64,000 bases of DNA from Epiperipatus broadwayi (GCA_028023455.1 JAQFVV010006310.1:2480001-2544000); one strand, 5' to 3'; positions 24,240 to 37,389 are shown, numbered from the stretch's first letter. Notes: generated by a model not told the origin, from the letters alone. Numbers and translations: made by a program.

Positions 24240-25610
24240 AGATTGTTAAAAAATATATTTATGTTTTCATATAATAGAGTTTAGTTTCAGAAAATGGTAA
24301 ATAGATTGATAGAATTTGCACTAAAAAACTAATACAAATAGATCAACATATCTTGAGTTGGATATAGATAAATATGAAGAGATATTATCTCTAACAATCA
24401 TGCATCTACAATTTTTTATTCTAGCTTCCTACTACATGGAAAAATTAACAAATTGCAGAAATAACTTCTTTTATCAGTTACATTGGAGTACTTCTAATAA
24501 TTGCACAAATATAAAAGTCTCACAATTTATATTAATAAAGTAATAATGACTGTTGGATTTTTTAATTAAGGTTTTTAATAATATGAATTATGATTCTGCA
24601 TTGATTAATGCATTTAGTAAGTTATTATATCACCAAATAGTCATTCTTTGACAACTAAAGTTGTTGCCAGTATAATATTAATATAAGTCAATCAACTATT
24701 ATATTTCCATATTCATTGATGACAGTGATGACAGATGGTGAAAAAAATATTCTAAAATTGCATATATATTGCAGAGCAATTTATCAATTTTTATGGCAAA
24801 TTTAGTAAAAATTTTATTACACACAATAATTGGAGTTGACGTACCTCCAAATTTATTTTAAAAGCTAATAATAATTTCTTATAAAAGTATTTGAATGTTT
24901 AAGAAATTGGGACATTTAATAAATAAGATCAATAAGATAAGATATAGTTATATTACAGATCAATAAAATAAGTTTGATTAAATGCTTTATCTGAAGTATA
25001 TGATTGTATAGATGTGATACTAAACAATTAAAAAACATTTGATAATATTATTTTGTGGATGGAATAAGATGATATTAAAAATGATATGTAAATTCTTATA
25101 ATAAAATTTTAAAAGTGGGATTAGAATGAATTGACCATTAGAAGAAACTAGATGAATAATGTTAAATGGCATTGAAATATGTCACACTCATTAAATTTAA
25201 GAGAGCTTAAATAATGTATAAAATCTGACACAAGTAAAAGTTAATAATAAAATGTGTGTTCAATGTCCCTAAGCATATGGCATTTTTATTTTCAGTAGTC
25301 AAAGTCAAAGTTCATTATATTTCAGTTTTTTTTTTTTTTTTTTTTGACATTCTTTTATTCAATTCAGATTAGTATATGATCTTTATTCTTCAGCTAAAAA
25401 AATCAAACATCCATTTATTAACCAATAGTGGGTAATATTGGGCAAACCATTGCAGAAATAATTGCTTTAAGATAAAAAGAAGTTGATAATATAGTTAGGT
25501 CTATTATAGAAAGGATTATCCTAATATCTCAATTATATATTAAATATAACTTAAATATATAAAATGTTTTATATAATATGATAAAAAATATATATGCTTG
25601 AGTTGGTTTT
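24240..25610. other. AT-rich sequence, no gene seen
   Basis: Contains a long T run near 25326-25345. The 61-codon frame at 24358 has no recognised features. Confidence 0.5.
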
Positions 25611-25835
25611 TTAAATCTAATGTCCCAACTCCTCACTGAAGAGACCCATAGGTCGAAACCGGTCTGGGGATGGGGACAATCCAAAAAAAAATGATTTGAA
25701 TGCCTTCTCTTGTAGTAGCATTTATCATAAATAAAAAAAAAGCTTGTTTAGAGCTATTAGCGCACTCTTAATTTTACATATTTGTAAGTGCAAGCTATAT
25801 ATAAGTCATGTGACTTCTGACTTGTTATTATTACT
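25545..25835 (+). mobile_element. Hammerhead-bearing short repeat copy
   Basis: TTGAGTTGGTTTTTTAAATC precedes the ribozyme, and AGCTTGTTTAGAGCTATT (25741-25758), GCGCACTCTTAATTTTAC and TTTGTAAGTGCAAGC (25774-25788) follow. All have counterparts in the same order in the minus-strand copy at 11720-11440. No protein is encoded. The unit could be a retrozyme-like non-autonomous retroelement or the end of a longer retroelement. Confidence 0.6.
25621..25678 (+). ncRNA. Type I hammerhead ribozyme with intact core
   Basis: All conserved hammerhead elements are present in order. Stem I outer strand TGTCCC (25621-25626) and inner strand CCTCA (25631-25635) precede core CTGAAGA (25636-25642). Stem II is GACC-CATA-GGTC (25643-25654), then GAAA (25655-25658), a 3-bp stem III ACC/GGT, the cleavage triplet ending at C25664, and the stem I return TGGGG (25665-25669) and GGGACA (25673-25678). 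Stem I has an internal loop of AACT against ATG, suitable for tertiary contacts. Stem III lacks a loop, as in the minimal hammerheads of Penelope elements and retrozymes reported to act as dimers. The same repeat continues to about 25830 and matches 11.4-11.6 kb. Activity is inferred from structure only. Confidence 0.85.
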
Positions 25836-26079
25836 ATTAAAATATTGTAAAATTAACAAGCCTATTTTAAAATGAAAAAGAATTTTAAAAAATAAAATGA
25901 AAATTATCAATATGTTAAATTATGACAAAACTTTCATATTGGACTGTAATAATCCATATGCATTTCTAAAAATGCTCTTAAATGCAGAAATATAAAGAAT
26001 ATTAAGCGTAATCTTAATGCATTTTTAGTATAGAGCATTCTTTTCAATTAACATTAATCTGTCAAACACAATAAAGAAA

Positions 26080-27040
26080 AAAACACATTTTGATTTGTAA
26101 TTGTGCATTTTCCAAAACACACTAAACTGAATACTATGAGATTTCCTATTCATTACTGAATCAGTTTTATTTTTCATTTTGTATCATTATGACTGCTGCT
26201 GCAAGGCAATTTTACTTCTTGCGATTGGAAATGTAACCAAATATCTTTTCTTGTTCTAAAAATAAAGTTGACACAAAGTTTTATTAAATTTTATTATTAA
26301 GATATATAATTTATTTTATCCTTACAGTAATGTTAACCCTTGATTCCCATAGTAAATATAAGAGCAACTTGGTTCCTAGCAATCAATTGCATAAAAACTC
26401 AATAATTTTTTTCTGCTATCGATTTTATTCTTACTCTTATTAATGAGCTAATTTAAGGTAATTTGTGAACAAAAACATTAGTCTTTTTATATAATTTCTT
26501 TATCGAAAGGTTAAAATTGAATGTTAATGAAAATAAACCTTGAATGGCCCTATTAATATATACCTTAGGTTTCAATGATAATGAATAAATTACATTTTTT
26601 TAAGACTGTAATGTGGATTTTTATTCACTGACCACATCAAGTCAAGTAATTAATAATAATAAAGACAAAATTGATCCCAAAAAACATCCATAGATTCTTT
26701 ATGCAATTGACTGCCAGGGATCAAGACATTCTTATATTTAAACTTAAAGATAAATTGAGGATGATTATTAATGTAAGGATAAAACGATTCGTGTATATTT
26801 ATAATAAGGCTAAAAATAATATTACAGAATCAATTGTATTTTAAGAATATGAAATAATATTTAGACATATTTTTGACTCTAAAGGTCAAGCATAATAACA
26901 AAAAATGGGAAATAAGAAACATATGATTCATTAATAAAGTAGTCTTGGTAATGAACAGAAAAGGTAATAATATTGAATTGAGTGTGTTTTGAAAAATATG
27001 CAATTAAAAGTAGAAGGTTGTGATTTCCTCTTTAATTGTG
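26080..27040. repeat. Old large inverted repeat (~370-bp arms)
   Basis: 26080-26460 and the reverse complement of 26660-27040 align in order: ATTTTCCAAAACACAC, TTTATCCTTACAGTAAT, AATATAAGAGCAACTTGGTT, AATCAATTGCATAAA. Identity is clearly lower than in the 10-kb palindrome. The ~200-bp centre (26461-26655) has no recognised content. Confidence 0.7.
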
Positions 27041-27289
27041 AATATAATGTTTGTTTTTGAATAGTGCTGGGCACTGAAAATGAATTAAAGTTATATTTAA
27101 TACTGTTTATATTTCCCCCAGTTAAAAAGTATTTTAAAATGCATATGAATTAATATTTTAAAAAGCAAAAAAAAAGTACTTTTTTTTTTTAAAATAATAA
27201 AAAAATTAGTGTATCAACCACTCTAAAGTCACAATGTATATATACTATTTGTTCCTATGAAGCCTTTCGTAAATAAAATGTCCATCTAG

Positions 27290-27500
27290 TTTGATGTAGT
27301 AGTAAAATAGTAGAATTGGAAGCTCAAGGTGCATGGATTATGACCTATTTCTATATAAAATAGTGTGCCTAGTGTAGTGCAATACTGAATGGCCAATTCT
27401 GAAACTCAATTTTTATGCAGTGATTGAGTGACAGACTTTGGAATTTGAGATCCACCTGCAGCTCTAATGCTCAAACTTATGATTACCTATAATATGTTGC
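27290..27500 (+). repeat. Family A tRNA-like repeats, tandem
   Basis: AAAATAGTAGAATTGGAAGC, CTCAAGGTGCATGGATTATG and later GTGATTGAGTGACAGACTTTG, GAGATCCACCTGCAGCTCTA and TGCTCAAACTTATGA follow the family A consensus in at least two successive units. Confidence 0.6.
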
Positions 27501-27999
27501 CATAACTGTCATCATCATCATCATTATTATTATTATTAAAATCTCATTACATTATTCTCATTACCTTCATTTTTTCATGTATTTTATCTACTCATTTTTG
27601 ATTCTGGAATTAATCTCACACAGATTTCATATTTTTTCATATTCATCAATTCTTAAATTGTCATTTTACCATGTCAGCCATTGACAATTTATGGTCTCGA
27701 AGCAACATTTTCTCATATGTTAAAAAAATTTTTAATGATAAGACCTAAAAATACTAATGTTAATAATAATGCTTCATCATGACCAGTTAAGACTATTCAA
27801 TTTTTGAGTTTTAATTAAGTGTGTACTCATGAATATTTGTTTCACTTGATATTCTGATTTTTATATTTTATTCTAGATACTATTTTGTTCCTATTAATTC
27901 TGTACTATATTTATTTATTTATTAAATAAAATAATGAAAAGATAATGAACTTAAAGTTATGCCAAACTCGTGAAGTATTAATGAAAGTGTAAGCTTTTA

Positions 28000-28210
28000 A
28001 ATAGTCAAATTTGCAAGTATCAAACTTTCTGAATTTACAACTTTGATACCATTTACTTCAGATAAATACATTAATGATTATTGGTAATCATTTGGTAGAC
28101 TAAGGATTATCATATCATTTCAAACCTAGATATAAACTTTAAACCCAGTTAAAGGTTAATATATCTATTTTTTATTAAATATAAACACATGGAATAATTA
28201 ATCCAATTTT
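28000..28210 (+). repeat. ~230-bp repeat unit, copy 1
   Basis: Contains TTTGCAAGTATCAAACTTTC, ACAACTTTGATACCA, TTCAGATAAATACATTAATG and CCAGTTAAAGGTTAATATATC, all repeated in copies 2 and 3 at 28685-29125. The 475 bp separating it from copy 2 includes a GC-richer block (28310-28470) with no recognised content. Confidence 0.7.
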
Positions 28211-28684
28211 ATCTCTCTTTTTGTATTGGTAATATCTTTTTATATATAATTAAAATCTTCACTTCATCATATATTCTTAAAATATTTACTAAGGCTGTAA
28301 CCTCAAGAACATGCATGTAAAAATGCGATACTAGGGACCTCTACAGGTCATAACCACAAGCTTACGCTTTGGAAGAAAAGAGGGGAACCCCTTCTTTACT
28401 TCAACCTACTTTCTATTTAAATAGATGAAGCTGAAGTGGTAATTAGATCTTAGAGCATGAAGCTATTCAATACTTCACTGATTAAGTCCACATTTCTTAT
28501 TATACATTAATACTCGTGAAATCTTTCGATTTATAATGAGTCAATGGAAAGATCTTATAGTTAGAAATCTATTAAGATAATTTAAAGTTGTAATTAAAAT
28601 ATATGAATAAAAGAATCTTAAAAAGAAAAATGATCTCAAAGATACATTTTGTGCAGAATCAATGGTCCAGACACAATTTTTTAT

Positions 28685-29125
28685 AGATGTCTTTATTATT
28701 TGTTCAATATTTATCATTATCAAATTATTATAATTTGATTTGCAAATATCAAACTTCTGCATTCACAACTTTGATACCACCCATTTCAGATAAATTCATT
28801 TTTGATTGTTACTAATCATTTATCAGGCTAGAGTTTATTATATTATTTTCAGCCCAGATTTCAAGTTTAAATTAAAGATTAATATATCTGCTTTTTTTTT
28901 TATATTAAACATTAATAGTTGACATATCTTCATTATTTGTTTAATATATATCAATATCAAATTATTACAATTTGTCTCAAACTTTCTGCATCCTCTTCAG
29001 ATAAATATATTATTGATTTTATTAACTATTTATTAAGGATTATGTTAACTTTAATCCAGTTAAAGATTAACATATGCATTTTTTAATTAAAGGTAAACTT
29101 GTGGAATAATCAATTATTATCTCTT
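28685..29125 (+). repeat. ~230-bp repeat unit, copies 2 and 3 in tandem
   Basis: Units 28685-28918 and 28919-29125 each begin CTTYATTATTTGTTYAATAT, continue with ATCAAATTATTA-AATTTG, CAAACTT-CTGCAT, TTCAGATAAAT and AAGATTAAYATATSY. A further two-fold block follows at 29160-29330 (TTGACC-ATATTTTAT and GGTATATTGTCATCA-like strings). Confidence 0.65.
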
Positions 29126-29334
29126 GTTTTCATGAAATACCTAAAACTTGTTTCATGTTTATTGGGTCTATCTTTTGTTGACCTTGATATATTTTATTGG
29201 ATCTCTCCCTCTCTCATCTCAAATATGGTATATTGTCATCAGACCTCAGAGAATCATTTACATTTTTAGTTGACCATATTTTATCAGACTTGTTCCTCTC
29301 AGGCATAGTATATTGTTATCAACTCATATTTGGC

Positions 29335-32300
29335 CACCATCTAATATAAAATGAAATTATATATTGTTTGGTCAATATTGTAAAAAAAAAAAAAAACATA
29401 AATTAAGAAAGTTTTCTGATTGGTCATGATTTTTTTTAAAATTTGTTGCTTTTTTTCATGATACCTAGTAAAATCTGATCATCATCATAGAGTGCCACCA
29501 AATTCTTTTGAAATTTGAAAGACATTGAATAGGCACCTTATAATATTCATCTCAGAAATATGGGTACTATACCTTTATATAAACATCTATTAAATAATTA
29601 AATATTTTAAGATTTACCTACTGAAGTCTTTTTTTTTTATAATGAATGGCTATCATGCATTATTTTAAAGTCTCCCTAAGTCAGGTTTCACATAAATTGT
29701 TATTAAATTGAAGATTTTTTCCTAAATGAGATTGAAACTTGAATGAAATAAAGCACCTTCTTCATGCTTTATATTATTATGCCCTTAAGTTAAATCATAT
29801 ATTAATATGAAAGATTAACCCAAATGAGTTTGTTATTAAACCTAAAAAAATTAGTTACCATATATCCAAATATGGGTGAGAATATTTTATTCAAAAATAT
29901 GACAATAAAGGGTTAAACATATAGAAGAAAATAAAATATAATTGGTTCAAAGTTTGGTTAATTATGATTGTCATCATTACCTATTGATATTCATTTAATA
30001 TAGATAATATTTTTTTATATCATGGTTTGCACTATTACAATTATATATCTAAACACTGAATTTAAATTGCTTTCAGGATGGCATTAACATCATAAGTTAT
30101 CATAATATTACTATGATTTTTACTGAATCGATTTCAATTTGTTTAATGTATGGCAATTTTATAGCTTAATTGAATTTGAACTCTTATATTGTAGTTTTAT
30201 AGCTTAAAATTCTTATTATTAATGTTGATAACTACTCTTCAACAAGGCTATGTGATTGCAGACATTGTGTAGTATGAAAATACATTATCATATATATTAG
30301 ACTGAGACAACTTTTCCTCTGTATATGTATATCTTTGATTTGGATGCTCTAATATAATAATTAATAATGGATTTATAATTCAATACACTTTCATATAGGC
30401 AATCATATCTGTTCATCTATTTTTTTTAAAAAAAGAGGAAATTTCACATAGAATTATAATGCAGATCCAATTTCAACCATAACTTGCTTTACAATAGATG
30501 CACATGTAGTGATCAAATATTCCAATATTGGTTGATTTTTTTTCAACAGCTCTGATCTTCCATGATACAGTCATGGTGTATTTTCTGGGATACACAAATC
30601 ATTTAAAATGCACATATATAAGTACTCTATTTTCTGTTTCACACCTCCATTACTATACTCATAGATTGGTACATGTTCAGAATTTTTGTTAGCTTCAACC
30701 ATGGTTAAATAATGTTCTCTTGCATATTATATGACTAGCTCATATACAGTTACCATGACTGTAATAAAAATAATTTTGAACAACTCATGTTCTGGTCTTA
30801 GTTAACTGTAGTCATAATAATGGTGCACTTTTGGCTTCTTAGTTTTTCTTGAACAACTTATATATGCAAGTGTTTGTTATTTGCAATTATGGCATAGTTT
30901 TTAAATTCATTTGATTTATAACTTACCAATTTCAATGATCATGTCATGTTTCCATTTGAGGGTAACTGCTAACAATACTAATATAACTAAATAACTACTT
31001 AAATTTCCATGCATGATCACCAATCACATGTACATATTTAACACAAATAGGTCACTAAAAATATTCATAATTTCATTTTAGGCATATTATATCTATGATT
31101 CTTTCAAATGAAATCATTTGATGAATATAACACATGTAGATGTATTCTTGAGATACAGACCTACAAGCATATAGTTGATAATATTATATTAAAAATTATT
31201 ATTTGTTTCATTTGGAATGTATAACTCAGATTAACTCCATATAAAAGATAATTTGATCCTCTTAAAATTTATACTTGGGGTTGGTTTCTTTGATTTGATT
31301 CAAATATTATAGCATTTTCTTAAGGTTTATACTTTGAGTGACTACTTCAGTTCATAATCAGATATACCTGGAAAATAATTTCATCATTTTCAGTATTATG
31401 ATAATCTTTATTTAGAGCACAACTGATTGACTTATATATCTCATACACATGCATACAGACTCATACATATTATTTTGATGCACCAAAATTTTTAAATAAG
31501 ATTAATTTAAGTCTAGTGATATTTTTAATGATCAATAAAATTATTTAATATCTAATAATTTTTTTCAATAGTAATGTTTTTATAATTAATGCTTAAAATT
31601 AATTTGTATATTTTCCCTAAAAAAGTATATTCGTTAATTATAATATTCCATAATTTGCATGTTTATTTCTATATAATTTACGTTTCAGAATTGAATATTC
31701 TTTAAAAGCAAGCAAGCATATTTTTCTAATTTGGCTTGTAAATTTCACGCTTGGTGTTACTATTTTACAAGGCATGTATTTCAATGCTTTTCTTATTTAA
31801 AAAGAACATTATTTGAATACACTTATTGATTAACCTTTATACTCTGAAAAAAATATATAAAATCATAACCAATATTTGCTTAAATAGGTTAAAATATATT
31901 CTATTATAAAATTAGTAGTAATAATATGATAAAAATAAGAGGATTGAAGAATGTCTCAGCTTTAGCCTTGGCAAATGTAAAGATTTCATTACTGGGAATA
32001 CTAAAAAAAGCATTAGTTGTGCCCATATGCAGAACTTCTTGAAATAAAATAAGTTTGAGTTTGATGGCATCTCTAAACATGGACTATATATTAAAGTATT
32101 CTGTTTCAGCATCTTTTTTAAGAAATAATTTTCTTTTTTAAAAATATATAAGAGCAATGCGGCCATTTTGTATAATATTTAGCTAACTTGAAATTGCTAT
32201 TAAAATCTCTAAGATTTCTAACAGATAGTTCACAATGTTAGAATATAGTGATGGACATTTATAGATTTCCATTTTATTTTCCTGGAACTTAAAGATACAG

Positions 32301-32730
32301 AAATCCAGGGTTAAATTTAAATGAGAGCTTTGATGATAATTACATGGAAGGATGTGTATGCAGTTTTTATCTACATACTTTGCTTTAATTATATTTAATA
32401 ATTTTAAATTTACCTTTGCATATAGTATTTTATTTTTTATAGATCTTGCAAGGATATAAAAAATAAAAATTTGAGAAAGAAATAAAAAAAAAATCACTCA
32501 CTTATTATACATTTTTTAGAGGGAAGTTGCAGTCTAAATTAAGAAAGAACCTAAGTCATTAAAATTGAGTGACTTCTTAAAATTTGTCTCTGCAATTCAC
32601 TAATGAAATACAATTAAAAAAATTCTGTCAATGAATTTTAATTTAATTTATATAAAATGGTTTTAGGACTTAAATATTTATTATGACAATACAAGAATAT
32701 CTCTCCACTCTAGTACCCTCTAGATAAGTT
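29335..32730. other. AT-rich sequence, no gene seen
   Basis: Minus-strand frames at 31912-32166 and 32183-32497 are AT-rich, hydrophobic readings without motifs. The opposite strand at 31930-32110 has a run reading FEFDGISKHGLYIKVF in one frame, which looks protein-like but which I cannot assign. Confidence 0.4.
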
Positions 32731-32734
32731 TTAG

Positions 32735-33165
32735 TATTTTGTAATTAGTCGATGCATATAAATTTTTATCTTCAGTTTTTAAAACCTCATTTCCAGACCA
32801 GTTTCTGGCTTTTGTCTTTAATAATGAGATCTGGGATTCAAAGGTAGAAGAAATGCAGATATGTATTCAATTAGCACTTTTAACTTCACTTTACATGTCA
32901 ATCTAAAAACTTGAAATTCAAATCAGATCTATATAAATTGCTTAAACAAATTGATATGGGTTCAAAACCTTAGGCTACCTTGAATTTTGTTTTTTGTTTG
33001 ACAAGTAAAATGGAGTAAAGGTGATTGTGTATATATATATCTGTATTCTTTCCAACTTCAAATCCCAGCTTTCATTAATAAAGACAAAACTCAGAAACTG
33101 GCGTGAGAATAGGGGTTTAAATATTAAGGATTGCAATTGTATACACATCTAGTAATCACTGATTA
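32735..33165. mobile_element. Foldback with hammerhead-derived sequence at both ends
   Basis: 32735-32915 pairs with the reverse complement of 32980-33165. Inner matches include CTGGGATTCAAAGGTAGAAG against CTGGGATTTGAAGTTGGAAAG; outer matches include TTAGTCGATGCATATA against TACTAGATGTGTATA. Near each end lies a sequence aligning with the 25.6-kb hammerhead: minus strand 32838-32784 (CCCAGATCTCA, AAAGACAAAAGCCAGAAACT, GGTCTGG) and plus strand 33062-33118 (TCCCAGCTTTCA, AAAGACAAAACTCAGAAACT, GGCGTGAGAATAGGGG). Both have lost the CTGANGA core. Confidence 0.65.
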
Positions 33166-33444
33166 TTCAAGTCTGCATTAGACAACACTAGAATAGACTA
33201 TTTAGGTAATATCTTATTGTTTTAGTCTGGGAGTTTGGTAATTTTTTATTATTAATACTTACTGTAGCAATTTTATTTTTGGATATTTTTAAATACTTCT
33301 TTGAATAATAATCTTTATATCTCATGATTACTACAAATTTAAAATACTTTTAAATAAAACTTTTAATCAAAAAAATTAGCTATAGCTGATTAATTTAATT
33401 TTTAAAAATAAATGTAAATGTGCTGTACATTTATACAAAGAAGT

Positions 33445-33475
33445 ATCCTCACAGACACACACACACACACACATA
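33445..33475. repeat. (CA)n then (TA)n microsatellite
   Basis: About ten CA units near 33453-33472 followed by short TA repeats. Confidence 0.9.
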
Positions 33476-33639
33476 TATACCTTTTCTTTATAAATTTAAT
33501 TTCAAAGCAAAATTATGCCAATTTAAAATTTAAATAATTATTTTAATATTTTAAAACCTCTTAAATCTACTTTATCTACTTATTTATTTCTCTTCATTTA
33601 AAAAAAAATTTCATGGTTGTTTCTTATTTTCTGTCCTGT

Positions 33640-33780
33640 CACTGCTAGAGACGTCATTTCTGCAAAAATTGCAGAAATATTCAGAGTAGGGGGCCAAAAG
33701 CAGACGACGCAACTTCTAGCCGCTAGATGAAGCCATGCATGTGTAAGGATTTTGGTAAAATTTGGATTTTTATCTAGCAT
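33640..33780. other. Small GC-richer block
   Basis: This block stands out in base composition and includes GAGACGTCATTTC, CAAAAATTGCAG and CGACGCAACTTCTAGCCGCTAG. A minus-strand frame (33598-33780) reads LTHAWLHLAARSCVVCFWPP through it. No repeat partner or known domain is seen. It could be an exon remnant, a regulatory block or part of an inserted element. Confidence 0.25.
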
Positions 33781-36700
33781 TCTATTATTTTATGATTTTG
33801 TATTATATATATGAATCTTACTAATCTATCTATCTATCTATCTCTAGGTTGTAGTTCTTTGCTGTTATCCTATCTTAAGCTAAGATGATACATGAAATAA
33901 TTATTTCAATATATATAGATATATTAGAAGATTTTCATAGACTAATAAATGCAAACATTAAAAGTATTTATTTTTTATTCTGAGATTAATTAAACTCAAA
34001 AGGAAAAATATTCAAAATATTTAATTAAATACTTTCAATGTTTACATATATTTCACAAGAGTGTGAATAATCAGTAATTAATACAACATTAAAATTTAAA
34101 ATTACTAAGCCAGGCTTTCAATGCAGTGCATCTTTATCAAAGCTAAATAAAAATGTATTATAACAAAACTTAACATATAGACTGGCTATAAAATAAAGTA
34201 CCAGTTTTTTTTTTAAGGGAAATGCTATTGGCATTTATCCTGAGTGTCATGTTTTGCATTAATTATCTTCCAAGCCTTTTTATTTTATGTTTTTATTATT
34301 TTTCTTCAAACTAATGATTTTAGCATAAACATGTTCAAACAAATGACCAGTTAGTTTCTCATACTAAAAAAGTACAGAAACATGTGCATTATTGTATATA
34401 TATATTGTAATCTTGTAACTGTATATTTAGCCCATAGAGGATTAAAAAAACTTTTCTATTGTTTTAAAAAAAAATCTATTTTCTAAAATAAATCTTACTA
34501 TTCCAAACTATGTGAAATCTTTCTTATGTATTTTTTAGATTATATTACTAAATTATTTGATAAAATATATTTAAATGCTAATTGTTAAAATATTAATTAG
34601 TTCATCTGGTAACCATTTAAAATGAAAGTTTGAAAGGTTAAAATTAAATAAAATAGTTTGAAGTCATTTTTAATAAATAAAGTTTTGTTATATTTCCACA
34701 GGTATTGTCAGATTGATAGATTAGTTTATAATAATTTTCATAATTATAATAATTTCATGGTATATCTAGTACGTGTGTGTGTGTGTGTGTGTGTGTGAAT
34801 ATTTAAAAAAACTGAAATAAATTATCTTTAAATTTGATAACTATTTTAAGAGTCATATATTTAATAAAATAATCTTATTTTAATATTAAAGGGGATTCAT
34901 TAAGTCATAATTTTTGAGAACTTTTAAATAAAACAAAAGATAATTATTTTAAATAAATATAATTAGTAATTAAAAAGAGTTTATTATTTTATTTGTTTTA
35001 ATAATGTCTAGACAAGTTTCAAGGTTAAATTTATTTTTAGAAGACCTGACTAGAAAAGATTATGGTCCCATCAGTTAATTAAAAATCACACCCCAATACT
35101 AATTGTGGATTCGTTGATTGAAATCACTTAATCAACTTAACCATGATTCACACAAATATCTACACACATTTAAAAGGAAAAATAAATAAATAAATTGTTA
35201 TTCTAACTTCACTTTTTAAGAAATCCATTTCAATTGAATAAGACTTTTTATTTTATTACATATAGCTAAAATATTTGTATTATTTGAGTAATCTACGCCT
35301 CATACCATGTCATTCTCATGATACCTATGGACAATATTGCATTCTGAGATGTACAACAAGATTTATTGTTAAGTGAAAGTCTCCAAGGCATCAGTAAATA
35401 TGAAGAAATACTATGATAAAATTGTAAGTGGGAGATATAATCACATATGTTGTTTAATATTCTATGAACTATAATTAATTCTAGTTATTATTTAGAACAG
35501 TTTATAAACATTCTGTCCCAAAGTTCAAATGTTAAAGACTTACCTATAAAGACTAATGCTATTATTTTTATGCTTACTTATTTGAATTATTTAAAAAAAT
35601 TCATTTATTACAAACTATTATAAAAACACTTTAATTATTAATTATTGAAGTATTCTTATTTACATGGAACTGTCTTAGAAACTTATTATCATTTATGTTT
35701 GCTAAAATGAAAGTTAAGACAAATTATTAAAAATTATCTCAGAACAAAAAGAGAAAATGAAGCATATTCATTTCAGAAGTTATCATTTGTTTAAAATAAA
35801 TGGCAATATTATTTATGCCTATGTTTTGCTACATTTATGAAGATATTATAAGAGTACTTCATACAATGCAAATATTATTTGGAATGCTATTAATTTATCC
35901 AGCTAGAATATTTTATTGTTCTGAAGAAGAAATAATTAAAAATTTGCATAGACTTATGAACCTGTTAAGCTGTTATATAATATTCATTATAGAAATTTCA
36001 TTTTCATTTTAAAAAATAACTTTGCTTAAATATGTTTGTCTTACTCTTCATTAAAAAAAATTAAATGTTGTTATTACGTCATAGGGCCACTGCTCTGCTT
36101 TATTTGTTTCTTATACATTTTAATAAATTGTGCTGTGTTTCACCTTCATTGGACACTAGTTGTTTGTTGTTGTTTTTTTTAAAAAAGAGCTAATAAACTC
36201 TCAGACGTTTTAAAATATGAAATGTATTATATTAAAAAATATTGGTATCAATATTATTATTTTTATCATTTCTATTATATTATTAATTTATTCCTATATT
36301 TTATATTATATTAGGTGTAGGTATGATATTATATGGTGTATAATTAATATTTATATAAGTAAATATTAAGGTAATAGAATTATAAATACAAATATTTTTA
36401 AGAGCTCTCAGAATTTATATGCCAGTGATATATAAGTGTGTTAAATATGCACACAGGATAAAAAAAATTATTTCATGAATTGTATGTGAATGAATATATT
36501 ATTAAAGGTTGGTGCATGGTTGAATGTAATTTTAATTCCTATTGTATGGTATTGCTTTACAATTATGTTTGTATTAGTTTTCATATTTTCTTATTCAGAG
36601 TATGTGTGTTTATGTGTATACATGTGTAAATGTGGGATAAACTTTCCATGTATTTTTATAACTATGCCTTATTTTTCATTTCATTGATATTTTCCCCATT

Positions 36701-37177
36701 GTCATGTACCAATTGTGGCAATAATTATGATGGTTTCTGCTATTTTAGATTTTATTAAGCTCCTCCAGAGTAGAGATTGAGTCTTATGCAACACTTACAG
36801 ATTCTGTAACTGGGGGTTAAATTATTCTTTACCATCATTTGTCCTTAAGTTTTATTGATATCTATTTTTTTATAAACACATCAAAGGTATATATATACTT
36901 TAGATATTTTTAAAACTATATTGAATTATTGATAGTATTGAGTTGCATTATTATTCTGCTTTATGTATTCATATACAGGTAAAACTTATATAAATTATAT
37001 TTGTTTTGTAACTGAATTCATTACCAATATCTAAGGAATAGATTATACATCAATTTTGAATTGCTTTAGTATTGCTATTCTATTATCAATATTTAGTGGC
37101 CTGTGTTAAGGCAATTACTAGTTACTTTATAAACATCACATGATTACCATCTTTTATGCTAGCACATAACTGTTATT

Positions 37178-37385
37178 AAACAGGCAAAACTCTCCATACA
37201 GTAGTGCCACCCTGTACCAACCAGAGTAATCAATAGATGCCAGAAGGCTTGTGCATAAAATCCCCATCTAGTGCTTACTTATTGGATGAGTAGGCACTAG
37301 ATGGGGATTTTATGCACAAGCCTTCTGGCATCCATTGATTACTCTAGTTGGCAGGCCTTCTGGCATCCATTGGCACTACTGTTTA
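37178..37385. mobile_element. Short foldback element, ACAGGCAAAACTCT family
   Basis: 37218-37274 and 37292-37351 are inverted copies with only a few mismatches (TAATCAATAGATGCCAGAAGG against CCTTCTGGCATCCATTGATTA) and a ~17-base loop. An outer pair, ACAGTAGTGCCA (37198) and TGGCACTACTGT (37371), extends the hairpin. GGCCTTCTGGCATCCATTGG is duplicated at the right end. The left flank AACTGTTATTAAACAGGCAAAACTCT also flanks the 40-kb copy, so both belong to one family. Confidence 0.8.
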
Positions 37386-37389
37386 TTCT

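Larger units (their letters stand above)
33165..37170. other. AT-rich sequence with microsatellites, no gene seen
   Basis: Includes an (ATCT)n run near 33824-33844 and a (GT)n run near 34773-34797. The plus-strand frames at 35800 and 36490 are hydrophobic AT-driven readings without a domain. Confidence 0.5.
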
